Assembly (NCBI GenBank): GCA_003138795.1
Contig: PLHC01000008.1
Span: 1-35,622, forward strand
DNA length: 35,622 nucleotides
From: Granulicella sp.
GTDB taxonomy: Bacteria > Acidobacteriota > Terriglobia > Terriglobales > Acidobacteriaceae
Direction: 5' to 3'
Part shown: piece by piece, positions 24,089 through 30,749 of the stretch
Position numbering within the stretch: the stretch's first letter is position 1
Layout: every line of letters starts with the position of its first letter
Position numbers and translations under genes: made by a program
Notes under the pieces: model-generated
Seen by the model: only the letters and a program-made list of their open reading frames with translations
Told to the model about the DNA's origin: nothing
Databases searched by the model: none

Positions 24089-24868
24089 TCAATGCAGCAA
24101 GTATCCGCCGGCCTGCGCGCCGAACATCGTGTAGGCCTTCAACTGGCAGGAGAGATGCGGGTGCAGGGTGCATTCGCTCACCTTGGTTTCGATCTGATCG
24201 CCCGTGAGCAGCATGTGATTGAAGGTTCCGGTGGTAGTCACGAACAGCTTAGTGAAGCCCTGCACGTTCCCCATGATTAGCGGAATGTCGGAGTTGGTCG
24301 CCAGCGTATCCGCATGAGTAACGAACAGCGAAACTCGGCCGATGAGCCCGCCGTCACCACCGGGCGTTCCTGCGAGCTGGGCGCCCACCGCGGCGATCTG
24401 GACATCAGCAGCGCCCAACGTCTTGTCGCCGTGCTTCGATAGCGTGTCGAAGGCACCAGAGGCGCTGTTGAGCGTTCCCGTGGCCGCATCTGCCGTCTTG
24501 CTCAGATGTTTTCCAACCGTGGTGATCGTGACAGCCGCCGACGTGATGAGCTTGCCGGACTGCTTTACCTGTTCCGCGCCCTGCGCTGCCATGAGGCCGA
24601 TGTTCTTGGTCGTCTGCGCGACGCCTGAGAGCGTGCCATACACGATCTGGTGCCCGTCATCCCGAGGCGGAGCATTGACGGTATCGAGGGCGATCCCGAT
24701 TTTGTCGAGGTTGGTCCCGACCTTCGCGAGGACTGCGGCGGAGCCTTGGCTGTTCGACTGGATCGCGTGATGCACCGGCCAAAGAGCCCACGTCAAAAAG
24801 ACGCACATCACCGGAACGCAGCACAGTGCGACAGCTTCGAAGTAGGAATGGGAGGTAAGAGGCTTCAT
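24089..24868 (-). CDS. Membrane-anchored hypothetical protein, 259 residues
   Basis: I do not recognise this family. Residues 12-31 (AVALCCVPVMCVFLTWALWP) make an N-terminal membrane anchor. The rest is Ala/Thr/Gly-rich and helical with repeated short units (KVGTNLDKIGIALDTV, VTITTVGKHLSKTADAATG, LSKHGDKTLGAADVQIAAVG), like the extended helices of MCP- or MlaD-type proteins. The C-terminal region has Cys residues (ECTLHPHLSCQL). It overlaps the preceding gene by 4 nt (ATGA), lies between lysis genes and the packaging HNH gene, and may act at the envelope. Confidence 0.6.
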   Translation of the reverse strand: MKPLTSHSYFEAVALCCVPVMCVFLTWALWPVHHAIQSNSQGSAAVLAKVGTNLDKIGIALDTVNAPPRDDGHQIVYGTLSGVAQTTKNIGLMAAQGAEQVKQSGKLITSAAVTITTVGKHLSKTADAATGTLNSASGAFDTLSKHGDKTLGAADVQIAAVGAQLAGTPGGDGGLIGRVSLFVTHADTLATNSDIPLIMGNVQGFTKLFVTTTGTFNHMLLTGDQIETKVSECTLHPHLSCQLKAYTMFGAQAGGYLLH

Positions 24869-25122
24869 CGGAGATTCCCTCTCTCAGCAGCATCAATCTG
24901 CGACTGAGTCAAGTGCGTGCCGGCGACATTGTTCCCGCGCGGGTCGTTTGGATCGTCCAGCTCACGCTTCTTGAAGAACGCGGAGACGAACGAATACGGA
25001 GCCACGACGAGCAAACCCACCGTCGTTGCGGCTACGGCGAGGCCTGGCGCGCAGTCGCTCTCGTTGGCGTTCGCGTAAGCGTCCGAGATCACCTTGCCGA
25101 CGTGCTTGAACGGGTTGACCAT
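24865..25122 (-). CDS. Small single-span membrane protein, holin candidate
   Basis: An 85-residue protein, MVNPFKHVGKVISDAY onward, with one long apolar stretch (GLAVAATTVGLLVVAPYSFVSAFF, about 30-53) and a charged, soluble C-terminus (KKRELDDPNDPRG). The ATG at 25122 has GGGAGA; the in-frame upstream part is probably untranslated. It follows the lysozyme by two genes, where holins or small accessory lysis proteins are common. One transmembrane segment and location are the only support, so the holin label is tentative. Confidence 0.5.
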   Translation of the reverse strand: MVNPFKHVGKVISDAYANANESDCAPGLAVAATTVGLLVVAPYSFVSAFFKKRELDDPNDPRGNNVAGTHLTQSQIDAAERGNLR

Positions 25123-25208
25123 GAAGTCTCCCAAACTCGTGTTACGGACGGGCTGACACCAGCGAGGCCCCTGCTGTGTCAGCCCGCCCATAAGGTTAGA
25201 GAGTCAGC

Positions 25209-25550
25209 TTAGAGCGACTTCGCCACGGTAACGAGCGTGGGGAAGCCCGCAACCAATGCCTTGACGGTGCTGATGACGTTGGTGTCCAGCCCCGCATCAC
25301 TCAGCTTGGCCTCTGCGGCCGATCCGCCAGCAGTGAGCACAGAAGCCAGCTCTCCGAGGACGGCGTACCCCGCCTGCTCCAGTGTGACGGCAAGAGGGCC
25401 ATAGGTGGGGATCGCGGACGTGACCTTCTCGACGACAGCCGCGGTGCCCTCTACCTTTACGATATCGGCTTCGACCTTCGGGATTGCGGCGACGATTGCG
25501 GTATAGGCCTTCGCGAAGAAATGCCCGACGGATTTGAAATTGATTGCCAT
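25209..25550 (-). CDS. Hypothetical protein in the lysis region, 113 residues
   Basis: Unrecognised. It starts MAINFKSVGHFFAKAYTAIV and is Ala/Val-rich and probably all helical, with alternating amphipathic helices (VEADIVKVEGTAAVVEKV) and a C-terminal VKALVAGFPTLVTVAKSL. No helix is long and apolar enough to be a clear transmembrane span, so it may bind a membrane surface or oligomerise. It has a strong AAGGAG ribosome site. Small Ala-rich proteins between lysozyme and terminase occur in many phages without a known role. Confidence 0.6.
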   Translation of the reverse strand: MAINFKSVGHFFAKAYTAIVAAIPKVEADIVKVEGTAAVVEKVTSAIPTYGPLAVTLEQAGYAVLGELASVLTAGGSAAEAKLSDAGLDTNVISTVKALVAGFPTLVTVAKSL

Positions 25551-25585
25551 GATATTGCTCCTTGCGAGGGTTGCTCGCCGTTCTG

Positions 25586-25723
25586 TTAGTCCTTGCCCAG
25601 TGCCGCCTGCGTCGCGGCGTCCGCGATGATCTGCTTCAGCCGCTTAGTCTCTTGCTCGGCGGCGTCTACCCGCTTGGCCTTCTGCTCCAGCTCGCCGTAT
25701 CGCTTCCACATCTCAGGGCACAT
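25586..25723 (-). CDS. Small coiled-coil protein, 45 residues
   Basis: This ORF starts inside the lysozyme stop codon (TAATG) and reads MCPEMWKRYGELEQKAKRV then DAAEQETKRLKQIIADAATQ, a clear heptad helix of about 35 residues. No membrane segment or lipobox is visible, which argues against an Rz1-like lipoprotein. The start overlap and its regular coiled coil are the evidence that it is a real gene. Its function is unknown; it may assist the lysozyme or oligomerise with another lysis protein. Confidence 0.6.
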   Translation of the reverse strand: MCPEMWKRYGELEQKAKRVDAAEQETKRLKQIIADAATQAALGKD

Positions 25724-26280
25724 TATGCCGCCCTCAGGAACATCCGCTCTTCTGCGTCACGCCGCCGCACCAAGCCACTTACCGGCTTGCCGCCAGCATT
25801 CACCCACAGACCAAACTGCGCAGCGGCGGCTTCGGTCTTGCCAGCGTTCAGATTCGTCAGCAGCGTCGAGCGCAGGAAGTTGCCGCGCCCAGCGTTGAAC
25901 GTGAAGTCCACCAGCGCGTCAAACTCGTACTGGGTGATATCGAACCTGACAGCATGGTTCACACAGGCTACGGCTGCGGCCACATCGCTTACCAGCAGCG
26001 CTTCCGCCTGCGAATCCGTAATGACGAGACCTTTGCAAACATCGCCGCCGGTGTGACCATAGCCAATCGTCCAGATTCCACCAACGTCCAGATACGCAAT
26101 CAGCCGCACGCCTTCAAACCCCTCGGTGAGCGCGAGGCCGTTATTGTCGTAACGGAAGTTGTTCATGTATTGCCTCAAGTCATGCACCGCGATGCGCGCT
26201 TTATGCTGCGGCCCCAGGTACCGGGCCATCGACACATCGGCAGCATCCAGAGCCGCGTTCCACTCGTTGCGCAGCCGCAT
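25723..26280 (-). CDS. Endolysin, GH24 lysozyme (T4 type)
   Basis: A GH24 muramidase. The catalytic triad fits T4 lysozyme exactly in spacing: Glu in FEGVRL, Asp nine residues on in AYLDVGG, Thr six further in WTIGYGHT. It continues with EFDALVDFTFNAGRG and GLVRRRDAEERMFL. It would cleave cell-wall glycan at lysis. Two starts are possible: ATG 26280 with GGAG at 7 nt (185 residues) or ATG 26166 with GAGG at 6 nt, which gives the compact MNNFRYDNNGLALTE family start. No secretion signal appears, so it needs a holin. It follows an intrinsic terminator at once, so readthrough must be controlled. Confidence 0.9.
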   Translation of the reverse strand: MRLRNEWNAALDAADVSMARYLGPQHKARIAVHDLRQYMNNFRYDNNGLALTEGFEGVRLIAYLDVGGIWTIGYGHTGGDVCKGLVITDSQAEALLVSDVAAAVACVNHAVRFDITQYEFDALVDFTFNAGRGNFLRSTLLTNLNAGKTEAAAAQFGLWVNAGGKPVSGLVRRRDAEERMFLRAA

Positions 26281-26292
26281 CAAGATCTCCGG

Positions 26293-26330
26293 AAAAAAAT
26301 AGGCCGCACGCGCATCCTTGACGTGCGACC
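26293..26330 (-). terminator. Strong intrinsic terminator upstream of the lysozyme
   Basis: On the minus strand, GGTCGCACG pairs with CGTGCGGCC (9 bp, one T-G pair) around an 11-nt loop, then TATTTTTTT follows. It ends only 12 nt before the lysozyme ATG. All late genes lie beyond it, so transcription from upstream must pass it, as at lambda tR'. Confidence 0.85.
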
Positions 26331-26454
26331 CAGGAGGAAACTGCTTTGCGGCGCCGGAGTTCGACCGTCCGCTATCAGGTGTTCTCTACTGACCCACGAA
26401 ATACGCTTACGCGGAAAGTGGGGATTTCAGAACCACCGCAAACTGCAACCCCGC

Positions 26455-26484
26455 ACCGGCTCTGGCGTCAATCACAGAGCCGGT
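26455..26484 (-). promoter_or_regulatory. Perfect 10-bp hairpin in the late leader
   Basis: ACCGGCTCTG and CAGAGCCGGT pair without mismatch around a 10-nt loop. On the minus strand it is flanked by CCCCGC (26514-26509 region) and GCGGGG, which can pair to close a larger structure of about 70 nt. No T run follows, so it is not a terminator. It could be an RNA antitermination element or a protein-binding site. Confidence 0.55.
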
Positions 26485-26514
26485 TTCGTCTAGTGCTTCA
26501 CGTTTTAGCGGGGT

Positions 26515-26523
26515 ATTATCTCA
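26515..26523 (-). promoter_or_regulatory. Candidate late promoter (pR'-like), extended -10
   Basis: The minus strand reads TGAGATAAT: TGn followed by GATAAT, five of six matching TATAAT. The TGA is also the stop codon of the gene ending at 26521. A transcript would begin near 26508 with a leader of about 180-210 nt ending at the terminator at 26293-26330. Confidence 0.45.
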
Positions 26524-26817
26524 ATCTTTTGCAGGTCTGGACATATCGGGATAGCGGTAGGTATAGCCCGGCTTATTCCGAATCTCATCCTTCAGTTCGT
26601 CGAAATCTTTGCGGAAGTCAACGATCTGTTGCTCCAGCGCCGCCAGCTGCGTTGGCGCAGAAGATAGGGCCGCCGACTGCACTTCCAGCGCGGAAATCCG
26701 GCTCGCCAGGCTGAGCATCCAACCGCCCATTGAAGCAACGACAGTCAGTGCCAGCGAGACGATTGCAACGATAAGGACGCCATTGCCTTTCGCTGGATCC
26801 CGCTCATTCGTGATCAT
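26521..26817 (-). CDS. Membrane protein with coiled coil, possible inner-membrane spanin
   Basis: A 98-residue protein: short cytoplasmic N-terminus (ITNERDPAKGN), one transmembrane helix (about 13-36, VLIVAIVSLALTVVASMGGW), then a coiled coil (SRISALEVQSAALSSAPTQL and FRKDFDELKDEIRNK). The topology resembles Rz-type i-spanins, but it lies upstream of the lysozyme and no partner lipoprotein is seen. It could equally be another small phage membrane protein. Its start overlaps the previous stop (ATGA). Confidence 0.55.
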   Translation of the reverse strand: MITNERDPAKGNGVLIVAIVSLALTVVASMGGWMLSLASRISALEVQSAALSSAPTQLAALEQQIVDFRKDFDELKDEIRNKPGYTYRYPDMSRPAKD

Positions 26818-27089
26818 CGTTTCCCGCCTCCGCGTGTTGCTTGCCGTTCAGCTTGCTCTGTTGCCCGGATCGCAGCCCTCGCCTTGGCCACATCGCCAAA
26901 GCTGTCGCAATCCTTATGGACCCGCTGCAGCTCGCTCTTGATGTCCAGCGCGCGGTCCAGATTCCGCACTTCCGAGAAGGTCAGGGAAACGCCCCAACCG
27001 CAGCCGCTGCAGCGCAACCTGTAGCCGTCATCCAGTTGGGTGATCACGCTAGTGAACGCCGGTATACACAGCCAGTTTTTGCTGCGCAC
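26814..27089 (-). CDS. Small protein with a CxxC zinc-binding motif
   Basis: About 91 residues from GTG 27089, or shorter if translation begins at an internal GTG. DDGYRLRCSGCGWGVSLTFSE contains one CxxC; a third and fourth ligand may come from an earlier Cys (WLCIP) and HKDC. The C-terminal half is helical and basic (ARAAIRATEQAERQATRGG). The 41-nt overlap with the previous gene and weak ribosome site leave the start in doubt. By position just before the late promoter it could be a late regulator of Q type, but nothing in the sequence proves it. Confidence 0.5.
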   Translation of the reverse strand: MRSKNWLCIPAFTSVITQLDDGYRLRCSGCGWGVSLTFSEVRNLDRALDIKSELQRVHKDCDSFGDVAKARAAIRATEQAERQATRGGGKR

Positions 27090-27456
27090 TTTCTACCAGG
27101 TCCTCAGCACACCAGCGCTGGCGGATACGTTCTGCCCTCTGGTCTTCCGTCATATGAGCCGTCCGTGACTTGCCGCGCATTCCTACGATCGCCTCGACTT
27201 CCGCCTTAGAGAACGCTGTGCAGGAAGCCTTCGATCTCCGCTCCATGATCGCCTGCATTGCAGGATGTGGCGCGCTCACTGGCCTGCGAACCTCGCGCAG
27301 CGAACGCAATGCGACGATCGCACCCGTCTGATTGTGAAGCACCGGCTCAGCAGTGTTCTGCTCAACCATGCGCACAGCCTCCTCGGGCTTCAGATAACGG
27401 CGAATCGAGTTGATTCCACGTTCATCTGTGACCCACAACGCTATGCTTTTCGACAT
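27049..27456 (-). CDS. Hypothetical protein, 135 residues, basic helical C-terminus
   Basis: Unrecognised. MSKSIALWVTDERGINSIRR starts a compact alpha/beta region (about 1-60, VLHNQTGAIVALRSLREV). A linker follows, then a helical, basic C-terminus (FSKAEVEAIVGMRGKSRTA, EDQRAERIRQRW). AGAGGA precedes ATG 27456; the open frame runs further upstream without a good start. It is the first gene after a 314-nt regulatory gap, which suggests it begins its own transcript. It may be a DNA- or RNA-binding regulator of late genes. Confidence 0.55.
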   Translation of the reverse strand: MSKSIALWVTDERGINSIRRYLKPEEAVRMVEQNTAEPVLHNQTGAIVALRSLREVRRPVSAPHPAMQAIMERRSKASCTAFSKAEVEAIVGMRGKSRTAHMTEDQRAERIRQRWCAEDLVESAQQKLAVYTGVH

Positions 27457-27770
27457 GCTTTCCTCTTTCAAACGCAGACATCGACGCACACGCGCGACGG
27501 CGCGTGAACAGGCGGATATGGAAATGGAGACGGAGCTATTCCTAGGCTTCACAACGGCCCGATTTTCGCTCGGACTGTACAGCCAGTCGGTGCTGGCTAC
27601 GCTGCTTTCGCAGTTACGTTGCATACCTTCGCCAGTACGTCAGTGAGGTACAAATAGGACTATGAGGCATGTTTTATCAACATGCAATGGGTAGGTTGCA
27701 CATAATTCTGTGATTGGCGATCTACCCGTATAAACATTGGACGAAACACATGCACATAATTCTGCGATTC
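27457..27770 (-). promoter_or_regulatory. Regulatory intergenic region with direct and inverted repeats
   Basis: A 314-nt gap without a credible gene. Two 19-nt direct repeats, TGCACATAATTCTGTGATT (27697-27715) and the same with one change (27751-27769), start 54 nt apart. A perfect operator-like palindrome GCATGTT-N5-AACATGC spans 27667-27685; on the minus strand its core reads TTGATAAAAC, close to the extended -10 boxes found elsewhere here. A 7-bp hairpin CACGCGC/GCGCGTG lies at 27489-27506. I infer a promoter/operator region for the gene at 27456, with regulator unknown. Confidence 0.5.
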
Positions 27771-28265
27771 TTACTTTTCCACAAGGCTGCGGGGTGTCTG
27801 TATCGCTGCGCAGCACGCCTTCCGGTGCTCCATTTCGAGCTTCTGCATGATGCCCTGCGCCTCTGGCATCTTCATCAGCTCGCCGAAGGTCATAAACTCC
27901 TCGGGATGATCCTTGGCATACGCCGCATCGTCCGCTTCCGCCTTGCGAATCTCTGCTGCCTCGCGGACCAGCTTGCGCTCGATGACAGCCTGCTTCAACT
28001 TTGCGCATTCTGGGAAGGCCGTCTCGCCGTCACGCTTTGGGTAGCGCGCAATGTCATCCAGTCCGCCCTCGATGTCGACCAGGTCGAATCTCGCCAGGTC
28101 CTCAGCCAGCACCAAGTAATCGTCCATGCCCAGCTTGGCCTGGCGCCGAACGCCCAGCTTGGCCAGAAGCCGCGTAATAGCCGCTTGCTTCTCGGCTGGC
28201 GATAACGGCGATAGCCTGCTGCGCTGCATCGAGGCTGGATTCGGTTTTACCCTTGAAAGTTCCAT
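27771..28265 (-). CDS. Replication-associated protein, helicase-loader candidate
   Basis: A 164-residue, mostly helical protein. SPAEKQAAITRLLAKLGVR, then YLVLAEDLARFDLVDIEGGL, ARYPKRDGETAFPECAKL and KQAVIERKLVREAAEIRKAEA resemble the pattern of phage proteins that follow an initiator and load the helicase (lambda P-like in layout). ATG 28265 has AGGAG at 6 nt, deciding the start against a TTG seven codons earlier. It begins 164 nt inside the upstream initiator gene in a different frame. Function is inferred from position and weak pattern only. Confidence 0.5.
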   Translation of the reverse strand: MELSRVKPNPASMQRSRLSPLSPAEKQAAITRLLAKLGVRRQAKLGMDDYLVLAEDLARFDLVDIEGGLDDIARYPKRDGETAFPECAKLKQAVIERKLVREAAEIRKAEADDAAYAKDHPEEFMTFGELMKMPEAQGIMQKLEMEHRKACCAAIQTPRSLVEK

Positions 28266-29259
28266 GTATATCTCCTGTTTTTCCAAATTGATTGAGGGGC
28301 CCGTCCTGGTACTTCGTGATGTTCGACAGCCACAGACGCGGCCGCTCGCCGTGCGGCGTTCCCGGACTTCGCGCCCGGTGGTTCAGGCACGCCTGAAATC
28401 TCTCCAGCGTCAGCCCCGGCGCGGACTGCAGCAGCAGCGACAGTGCCCTAGCCTCCGAGCCATCCCACGCCAGCACGACGTCCTTGAACTTCGCATAGGT
28501 GACGATCGCCAGGCGGAAGGGCGTATGCCGTGGATCTGCCGGAGCTGTTGCGTTTGCTTTTGCCCTGATCGGCGCTTTTGCTTTTCGCTTTGCTTTGGCA
28601 GGTGCGACGGTCTCGCCGGGAAACGCAAGAAGGTTCCATGGTGGTTCAATGATGGTTCCTCCTATATGGGGGTGTGGGGGTTCGGTCTCACAGACCGCAA
28701 TTTCGGTCTCACAGACCGCAATTTCGGTCTCACAGACCGTTTCTACTACGACGGCATCGGCAAATGGTTCCACGGATGCGGTCTCACAGACCACTTTTAC
28801 TGCGGCGGCATCGGCAAAAAGTTCCACGGATGCGGCCTCTACTTCTTCTGCGTCCAAGATCAACGGCTGGCGCTGGGCTAGACGGAAGCGGGCCGCGAAC
28901 GGCTGCTTCAGGTCTGTCCCTAGAACCCTCAGGTTGATCTGGAAGGCGTATTTGTAAAACTTCCCCTCGACCCGCTGACGCGCGACAAGGTTTATCTCTT
29001 CGAATATCTGCAACATGCGGCGGACGGTCCGCAAATTCAATTCGGAACTCCCCGCCACACGCTCCACCGACGGCCAGCCATAGCCCGCAGCGTCGGCCGC
29101 ATCCGCGAGCACAACCAGGACAGCCTTCGCGGTCGGATTACCCAGCCGCGTTCGGTATGCCGAATTGGTTACCTCGTTGCTCACGCACGCCCACCCTTCG
29201 CCGTCGTATCCCCGGCCGCTCTTGCTGCTCGATTGACGTGCTGCACCGTTGCCCACCAT
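28102..29259 (-). CDS. Replication initiator (O-like), winged-helix N-terminus, iterons inside the gene
   Basis: About 385 residues. The N-terminal winged helix (VSNEVTNSAYRTRLGNPTAK, VLVVLADAADAAGYGWPS, LNLRTVRRMLQIFEEINLVA) is the type in phage replisome organisers. The middle (about 130-190) consists of Val/Glu/Cys repeats, with VCET four times, encoded by iterons. It is followed by a Lys/Ala linker and a second helical domain (RLAIVTYAKFKDVVLAWDG, LERFQACLNHRARSP, RLWLSNITKYQDG). As in lambda O, the protein would bind repeats in its own gene. The start is ATG 29259 or GTG 29184, the latter with AAGGGTGGG upstream and a family-like N-terminus. The Gly/Ala-rich C-terminus overlaps the next gene by 164 nt. 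Confidence 0.75.
   Translation of the reverse strand: MVGNGAARQSSSKSGRGYDGEGWACVSNEVTNSAYRTRLGNPTAKAVLVVLADAADAAGYGWPSVERVAGSSELNLRTVRRMLQIFEEINLVARQRVEGKFYKYAFQINLRVLGTDLKQPFAARFRLAQRQPLILDAEEVEAASVELFADAAAVKVVCETASVEPFADAVVVETVCETEIAVCETEIAVCETEPPHPHIGGTIIEPPWNLLAFPGETVAPAKAKRKAKAPIRAKANATAPADPRHTPFRLAIVTYAKFKDVVLAWDGSEARALSLLLQSAPGLTLERFQACLNHRARSPGTPHGERPRLWLSNITKYQDGPLNQFGKTGDIHGTFKGKTESSLDAAQQAIAVIASREASGYYAASGQAGRSAPGQAGHGRLLGAG
28684..28792 (-). repeat. Iteron array, candidate phage replication origin
   Basis: The hyphenated palindrome GGTCTGTGAGACC (minus strand) occurs four times, at 28684-28696, 28705-28717, 28726-28738 and 28780-28792. The first three are spaced exactly 21 nt, about two helical turns, with the same GAAATTGC between them. 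A diverged fifth copy may lie near 28834. Each exact copy encodes VCET in the initiator. A roughly 54-nt unit is also duplicated at 28753-28790 and 28807-28840. Layout matches origins carried inside initiator genes. Confidence 0.75.
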
Positions 29260-29279
29260 TCCGTTCTGCTGCGTTACTG

Positions 29280-29552
29280 TCAGGCGCTCTTGCGCACTTC
29301 ACTCGACAACGCGAACGCCGCCCAGGGTTTGCCGTCATCCGGGACTGCATTGTCGAAGAACGGCTGCGCAATCCTGACGCCCAACACATTAGCGAACTCG
29401 ATCTCCACCTTGGCCGAGTTGATGATGGTCTGCGCGAGATCGCTGATCGCCTTGGCGCGGGCGACCTCCATGGGAATGGCCTTCTCTTCATCCCTCAACG
29501 CCTCAATCGCCTCAAATAAATGGTTCCGCAAGTCCGACATCTTATTTTTCAC
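29280..29552 (-). CDS. Conserved phage protein of unknown function, 90 residues
   Basis: A single-domain helical protein: KNKMSDLRNHLFEAIEALRD, then EVARAKAISDLAQTIINSAK followed by VEIEFANVLG. I recall this pattern from many prophages of Gram-negative bacteria, where it lies near replication or regulatory genes; its role is not known to me. The GTG at 29552 has AGGAG at 6 nt and overlaps the HNH gene by 11 nt. The helical pair and the KAISDLAQTI motif suggest a small adaptor that acts by protein-protein contacts. Confidence 0.65.
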   Translation of the reverse strand: MKNKMSDLRNHLFEAIEALRDEEKAIPMEVARAKAISDLAQTIINSAKVEIEFANVLGVRIAQPFFDNAVPDDGKPWAAFALSSEVRKSA

Positions 29553-30195
29553 GTTGACTCCTGATCTTTCTGTTGAGCGCACCGCGCAGTTGAATCAATC
29601 CGAAAACCTCCGGCCCCCACCGCTGCGAACTGTTCCGCAGCATCAGGTCTCGACGCGACAGGCACTCGAGGTTCTCGAGCACGATGTTCGCCTTGTCGCC
29701 ATCCTTGAAGATCACTACGCGCCCCGCCGGCACCGGACCGTGCGCCTCTTCCCACACGAGAATCTGCACACCCTTCCAATCGCGTGGCGTTCCGAGCGTG
29801 TCGGTGACCTTGCGCTCCCGATAGCCGTCTGGGTTGACGCGCTCCGTCCCGATTGGCATGTACTTATTTCCGATCTGGCCGCACTTGAACTGCGTCTCCG
29901 CCATGCGCCCAGGAGCCCATCCCGGCATCTTCATTCCCTTGTTCGCCGGTACGTGCCCAGGCTTGAAGCGAAAGTCAGCCCCGACATTGTCTCCGCGCCG
30001 CAGACGATACGCATCCGGGCTGGCCAGAAACGCAGCCGTCTTCTTCAGCCCCAGCCTCGCCGCGACGCGATAGATATTTTTCGCTGAGCAGCCGAGCTGC
30101 GTCGCGATCTCGGCCGTGGGTAGGTGGGGATACGTACGCTGCACGGCATCGAGCTCCTCCGGACTCCAGAGCTTGCGTTTAGCACGGGGGCTCAT
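29542..30195 (-). CDS. HNH endonuclease with N-terminal homeodomain-like HTH
   Basis: A 217-residue protein. Residues 6-55 (KLWSPEELDAVQRTYPHLPT, AEIATQLGCSAKNIYRVAAR) form an HTH of the SANT/homeodomain type. A linker with GHVPANKG and YMPIGTERVNPDGYRERKV then leads into the HNH_3 nuclease (VWEEAHGPVPAGRVVIFKDG, NIVLENLECLSRRDL). The group includes homing-like and phage regulatory nucleases. ATG 30195 overlaps the upstream stop (TAATG). It is chained to the triple zinc-ribbon gene. It may be a free-standing mobile nuclease or serve phage replication or exclusion. Confidence 0.8.
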   Translation of the reverse strand: MSPRAKRKLWSPEELDAVQRTYPHLPTAEIATQLGCSAKNIYRVAARLGLKKTAAFLASPDAYRLRRGDNVGADFRFKPGHVPANKGMKMPGWAPGRMAETQFKCGQIGNKYMPIGTERVNPDGYRERKVTDTLGTPRDWKGVQILVWEEAHGPVPAGRVVIFKDGDKANIVLENLECLSRRDLMLRNSSQRWGPEVFGLIQLRGALNRKIRSQREK

Positions 30196-30749
30196 TAGCA
30201 CGGCAGTCCCTTCGGCATCGCTACCCTGCGGCATTCCCGGCAGGTCGCATGCGGCGAGTACTTACTGAAGGTGCGCGGGCAGCTTGCGCACGTCTTCAGT
30301 TTCCCCGCCTTGGGGCGGCAGAGCTTGCAGATCTGCTGCGTGCTGCGAGCCTCCATCCGCCGGCCGCAGCCTGCAGCGCACAGCCGCATCGTCCGCGTGG
30401 TCTTCGCCGTCGGGCGGCACGTCGAGCACAGCGCCCCCTTCACGCAAGGGTTCAGCTCTGCCTTGCAGGCCGTGCAGTACCTCTTTGCCCGCTCGCCGCT
30501 GGCTACATACTGGCGCCACTCGATGACTCGGCCCGCTGCTGGCTGGGCAGGACGCACGGTGCGCAGGTTGGCGGGGTTCAGCTGCACCCGGTCGCGCCAC
30601 TCCTGCGCTGGCGACACACTCAGCCGCTCGCGCTCGGCCTGCAGCGCAGCATCGGCGGCACGGATGGCGGCCGTGATCGGGATGCTGACGCACGGCAGCG
30701 TAGGCGATGCATCGAAGTCCTCAAGCCATGCAAACGCGTTGACGGCCAT
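30195..30749 (-). CDS. Triple zinc-ribbon protein
   Basis: A 184-residue protein. The C-terminal 95 residues hold three four-Cys zinc ribbons in tandem: CTAC...CSTC, CAAGC...CKLC, CASC...CREC, with basic linkers. The N-terminal half is helical with RAADAALQAERERLSV and an aromatic EWRQYVASGERAKRY just before the first ribbon. Such ribbons bind DNA, RNA or protein. I know no family for the complete protein. It starts inside the stop of the gene upstream (TAATG) and ends overlapping the HNH start, so the two may form a functional pair. Confidence 0.6.
   Translation of the reverse strand: MAVNAFAWLEDFDASPTLPCVSIPITAAIRAADAALQAERERLSVSPAQEWRDRVQLNPANLRTVRPAQPAAGRVIEWRQYVASGERAKRYCTACKAELNPCVKGALCSTCRPTAKTTRTMRLCAAGCGRRMEARSTQQICKLCRPKAGKLKTCASCPRTFSKYSPHATCRECRRVAMPKGLPC

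Noticed and set aside
27489-27506. Hairpin CACGCGC/GCGCGTG as a terminator
   Set aside because: Perfect 7-bp stem but no T run on either side.
27640-28008. 122-codon minus-strand frame across the regulatory gap
   Set aside because: It overlaps the better supported gene at 27771-28265 in another frame and has no ribosome site or family pattern.
28684-28740. Possible CRISPR-like array (evenly spaced repeats)
   Set aside because: Unit and spacer repeat together every 21 nt, spacers are identical, and the tract is coding; iterons explain it better.
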